From Candidatus Bathyarchaeota archaeon (lineage in GTDB: Archaea > Thermoproteota > Bathyarchaeia > TCS64 > B23), in NCBI GenBank assembly GCA_029259285.1, contig JAPDJB010000142.1, positions 1 through 7,370 of the forward strand: 7,370 nt of DNA, read 5' to 3'. Position 1 is the first letter of the stretch. Each line of letters begins with the position of its first letter. Made by a program: the position numbers and the translations under genes. Below, piece by piece: positions 5,349-7,370 of the stretch. Below the pieces are notes generated by a model. It saw only the letters and a program-made list of their open reading frames with translations. It searched no databases and was not told the origin of the DNA.

Positions 5349-5966
5349 ATGATGCCTCGGGATGAAGAATTGGAGGTGGAGGCGCTCCCATTAAGTCGTA
5401 GGAGAAGGCTTATCGGCCTCATCCTCCCCCTACTCAACATCCCGATCCTCGCCTTGACGCTCTACTCCATGGTGATTAGGTTAATGGCTGGAGCTCCACC
5501 AGCCTCCGAGGATTTTCTCAGCGACTTAACCCTCTTCCTCCTCGCCCTATTCGTCGCCCTCCTGCTGCTCTGGAGAGCGCCCATATATAGCAGCTCCTAT
5601 AAGCTGGGCGGGGAGGGGGTCATCATCAAGAGGTTTCCAAAGGGGGAGACGCTCATCCCCTATGATGCGATAGAGAGGGCTGAGGTCTACATCAGGAGGG
5701 AGAGGTTGGAGAGGATTCCAGGTAAGGCCGTCGAGTACGCCAAGTCGTCGGTGGCGCTTCTCAGGGAGGCGGGGTATAAGCTGAGGGACTACACCAATTC
5801 CGATGAGGTGGTGGTACTCCTCTTGACTAAGGGGGAGGAAGCCTATCTGCTCTCCCCCCGAGACCCAAAGGAATTCCTCAACCAGCTTAGGAGGAGGGTG
5901 GGAGGAATGCCGATAAGGTGGATAGAGCTGACGCGGAGGGGGAAGAGGGAGAGGACATTTAGATAG
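5349..5966 (+). CDS. Two-helix membrane protein with cytoplasmic PH-like domain
   Basis: This protein of 205 residues starts with a charged leader (2-20, ending in RRRR), then two membrane helices (about 21-43 and 59-76) and a soluble C-terminal domain. By the positive-inside rule the N-terminus and the large domain face the cytoplasm. The domain looks like a bacterial-type PH fold: VIIKRFPKGETLIPYDAIERAEVY around 91-114 and the closing SPRDPKEFLNQL (169-180), characteristic of the bPH_5-type group. The function is unknown. The reading frame is open upstream to 5232, but that part would overlap aTrm56 antisense, so I take the ATG at 5349 (or 5352), which fits a leaderless transcript from the box A at 5325-5330. 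The 68-nt gap after it contains a predicted structured hairpin. Confidence 0.75.
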   Translation: MMPRDEELEVEALPLSRRRRLIGLILPLLNIPILALTLYSMVIRLMAGAPPASEDFLSDLTLFLLALFVALLLLWRAPIYSSSYKLGGEGVIIKRFPKGETLIPYDAIERAEVYIRRERLERIPGKAVEYAKSSVALLREAGYKLRDYTNSDEVVVLLLTKGEEAYLLSPRDPKEFLNQLRRRVGGMPIRWIELTRRGKRERTFR

Positions 5967-6015
5967 CTGTACACGCCTCCACCGAGAAATCGGTTACACT
6001 CAGCTTATCACAGCT
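5965..6015 (+). other. Nested inverted repeats with a GNRA-capped hairpin
   Basis: The gap between the PH-like gene and the coiled-coil gene contains ACCGA-GAAA-TCGGT (5981-5994), a 5-bp stem with a GNRA tetraloop. TGTA/TACA (5968-5971 and 5995-5998) could extend it, or AGCTGT (5965-5970) could instead pair with ACAGCT (6010-6015) around it. It may be a 3'-end structure, a small RNA or a leader element. The outer arm overlaps the upstream stop codon. Confidence 0.35.
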
Positions 6016-6034
6016 GGAGGGGTTGAGGCATCAG

Positions 6035-6247
6035 ATGAATGGAGAGGAGCTGGATAGGGCGCTGATCCTGAGGATGCTTCTCGAACATGAGCGGAGGCTG
6101 AGGAGGATCGACGGGGAGCTGAGGGAGTTCAAGAGGCATATAAGGCAGATGGAGGAGTTGAGGGGAAAGCTCTCCTACTGGCTTAAATTGACGGAGAAGC
6201 TGAGGAGGATCACCCGTTGGAGTAGGGAGTTAGAATCCATGAGGTAG
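6035..6247 (+). CDS. Small coiled-coil protein, function unknown
   Basis: A 70-residue, highly charged and almost wholly helical protein without cysteine or histidine clusters, signal or membrane segment. Leucine, isoleucine and methionine recur at heptad-like spacing through LILRMLLEHERRLRRI and further on, so it probably forms a coiled coil. I recognise no family. I prefer the ATG at 6035, which has GAGG (6025-6028) 6 nt ahead, over the TTG at 6023. A weak box A (CTTATC, 6004-6009) lies at a distance that would give a very short leader. Its last 18 nt overlap the end of the rhomboid gene on the other strand. The frame is intact and its codon choice (many AGG and GAG) resembles neighbouring genes, but a gene this short could be spurious. 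Confidence 0.6.
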   Translation: MNGEELDRALILRMLLEHERRLRRIDGELREFKRHIRQMEELRGKLSYWLKLTEKLRRITRWSRELESMR

Positions 6248-6910
6248 AAGCGTTAGGAGGCCAAGCCTCCAGGCGAGGAGGTAAAGCAGTATAACCGTCG
6301 CAACGGCCACCAATAGACCCCTCAAAGCCCTCTTAGAGTCGATGAGGAAGGCGCAGATGGAGCCGTAGATGAGGCCGGCTACATGGACATCATGAGCCAC
6401 AACGCCCTCAACGCCCAGCCAGAGGGCTGAGAACTCGGCTATGGAGAGGATGACGCCCACGAGGAAGGATGGGAGGGGGATGAAGAGGATATAGGTGATC
6501 TTGAAGGGCATGAGGAGGAAGAGGACGGCGATCAAGCCGAAGATGGCTCCGGAGGCGCCGACGAGGGGGACATCAGAGCTGGGGTATAGGAGGACATGAA
6601 CCAAACCGGAGACCATGCCCGAGGAGAGGTAGATGGCGGCGCATCTCAACGCTCCAAGCTCCCTCTCAACTATCCCCCCAGCCCCAAGGAGGGCTATGGA
6701 GTTGAGGGCGAGGTGAAGCCATCCACCATGGAGGAACATATGGGCGACGACGGCCTCGAGGTGTAGACCCCTTAGAAGCATAGCTGGGATCAGCGAATAT
6801 GTCTCGTAGAGCCTTAGGGCTTCATCCCCTGGGAGGATGGAGAGGTAGAGCTGGATCAGGATGAGGATTATGAGGAGGCTGTAGGTGAAGAGGGGGCGCC
6901 TCTCCTCCAT
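6230..6910 (-). CDS. Rhomboid-family intramembrane serine protease
   Basis: Rhomboids cut other membrane proteins inside or near the bilayer. Numbering from the ATG at 6910 (226 residues), the catalytic parts are all present: the HMFLHGGWLHLALN segment with H57, H61, H66 and oxyanion-hole residue N70; the nucleophile S120 in GASGAIFG; and the general base H176 in HVAGLIYG. About six hydrophobic segments make up a compact core with no extra domain, plus a short C-terminal segment. So it should be an active protease; its substrates are unknown. A TTG at 6913 would add one residue. There is no Shine-Dalgarno site, but a box A at 6934-6940 predicts transcription starting almost at the ATG, so the gene looks leaderless. 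It is divergent from LysS and its 3' end overlaps the coiled-coil gene. Confidence 0.92.
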   Translation of the reverse strand: MEERRPLFTYSLLIILILIQLYLSILPGDEALRLYETYSLIPAMLLRGLHLEAVVAHMFLHGGWLHLALNSIALLGAGGIVERELGALRCAAIYLSSGMVSGLVHVLLYPSSDVPLVGASGAIFGLIAVLFLLMPFKITYILFIPLPSFLVGVILSIAEFSALWLGVEGVVAHDVHVAGLIYGSICAFLIDSKRALRGLLVAVATVILLYLLAWRLGLLTLLPHGF

Positions 6911-6933
6911 CAAGAAGGAGATAGGTCGATGCC

Positions 6934-6940
6934 ATTATAG
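6934..6940 (-). promoter_or_regulatory. Box A for the rhomboid gene
   Basis: Minus-strand CTATAAT is centred about 27 nt before the ATG at 6910. With no ribosome binding site present, this fits a leaderless mRNA. Confidence 0.5.
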
Positions 6941-6952
6941 GCTTATCCGCCA

Positions 6953-6960
6953 CTTTATAA
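6953..6960 (+). promoter_or_regulatory. Box A for lysS
   Basis: CTTTATAA lies about 28 nt before the ATG at 6985 and 25 nt before the alternative GTG at 6982. It predicts a leader of zero to a few bases. It is separate from, and back-to-back with, the rhomboid box A. Confidence 0.55.
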
Positions 6961-6984
6961 GGGGGCTGTAGGAGAGTAGTCGTG

Positions 6985-7370
6985 ATGGTCTCCCCACCAG
7001 AGATCATAGGGCATGGAACCTGGTATGATAAGGCGGCTAAGGAGCTCATAGAGAGGGAGCTCCAGCTCGGTAGGAGCTTAGACCTGATAAGAACTGAGAG
7101 CGGCCTCGGAGCCTCAGGTTTCCCCCACATAGGAAGCCTCGGCGACTGCATAAGGAATTACGCCATCGCCCTCGCCCTGGAGGAGCAGGGCTATAGGGCT
7201 GAGTACATCGCCTTCTCCGATGATAAGGATGGTCTAAGAAAGGTTCCAGCCGGCCTACCTAAGGAATTGGAGAGATGGCTTGGATATCCCGTCTCAGATA
7301 TACCAGACCCCTTCGGAGGATGCCATGAGAGCTTCGGAGACCATATGTCGTCTCTCCTCCTCGAGGCCTT
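6985..7370 (+). CDS. lysS: Lysyl-tRNA synthetase, class I (3' partial)
   Basis: This is the first 128 codons of a class I LysRS, the enzyme that charges tRNA-Lys in many archaea; the gene runs off the window end. The Rossmann-fold start is clear: RTESGLGASGFPHIGS (36-51) holds the HIGH-type signature as HIGS, with GASG in place of the more common PSG. Then come the substrate-binding segments YIAFSDDKDGLRKVP (74-88), WLGYPVSDIPDPFG (98-111) and CHESFGDHM (113-121), all diagnostic of class I rather than class II LysRS. I chose the ATG at 6985; an in-frame GTG at 6982 sits 7 nt after GGAG and is a possible alternative. The rhomboid gene lies divergently upstream, with separate TATA boxes in the 74-nt gap. 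Confidence 0.93.
   Translation, partial: MVSPPEIIGHGTWYDKAAKELIERELQLGRSLDLIRTESGLGASGFPHIGSLGDCIRNYAIALALEEQGYRAEYIAFSDDKDGLRKVPAGLPKELERWLGYPVSDIPDPFGGCHESFGDHMSSLLLEA

Noticed and set aside
6822..7151. Minus-strand open frame of about 109 codons
   Set aside because: It lies antisense to lysS and the divergent promoters and its product is proline-rich and low in complexity, as expected of a shadow frame.

Overview
The window is archaeal. It carries an archaeal TFE (TFIIE-alpha homologue), the archaeal tRNA Cm56 methyltransferase aTrm56, a class I lysyl-tRNA synthetase and a short, helicase-less XPF nuclease. Candidate promoters have the archaeal box A form (CTTAAA, TTTAAA, TATAAA) about 25 nt from the presumed start points, and several genes look leaderless or nearly so. 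The short XPF and the KaiC-like/HTH pair point towards the Thermoproteota/TACK side rather than Euryarchaeota, though no species can be named. Very GC-rich tRNA stems and purine-rich coding strands fit a thermophile. That last point is inference.

Layout from left to right. (1) 1-1228, plus strand: the C-terminal end of a MobB-like molybdenum-cofactor protein with an Fe-S motif, overlapping by 8 nt the XPF-type nuclease. (2) 1291-1363, plus: intronless tRNA-Arg(CCG). (3) 1415-2856, plus: a two-gene unit of a KaiC/RadA-like ATPase and a helix-turn-helix protein, with its own box A. (4) 2925-3515, plus: a zinc-ribbon protein with a proline-rich linker and a PH-like domain. (5) 3587-5289, minus: aTrm56, then TFE and an HD-domain phosphohydrolase overlapping by 4 nt, then tRNA-Val(TAC), whose promoter lies inside the end of the HD gene. 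(6) 5349-6247, plus: a two-helix membrane protein with a PH-like domain and a 70-residue coiled-coil protein. (7) 6230-6910, minus: a rhomboid protease overlapping the small gene tail to tail. (8) 6985-7370, plus: the start of class I LysS, cut by the window end.

Most of the window is information-processing machinery: DNA repair, basal transcription, tRNA genes, tRNA modification and tRNA charging. aTrm56 modifies C56, a base present in both tRNAs here. The parts without a clear role are the KaiC-like/HTH pair, the two PH-like proteins and the coiled-coil protein overlapping the rhomboid gene. I see no mobile element, CRISPR array or obvious defence island. No gene-free stretch reaches 300 bases; the longest gaps are 186 nt (1229-1414), which holds the tRNA-Arg, and 71-83 nt stretches described below.
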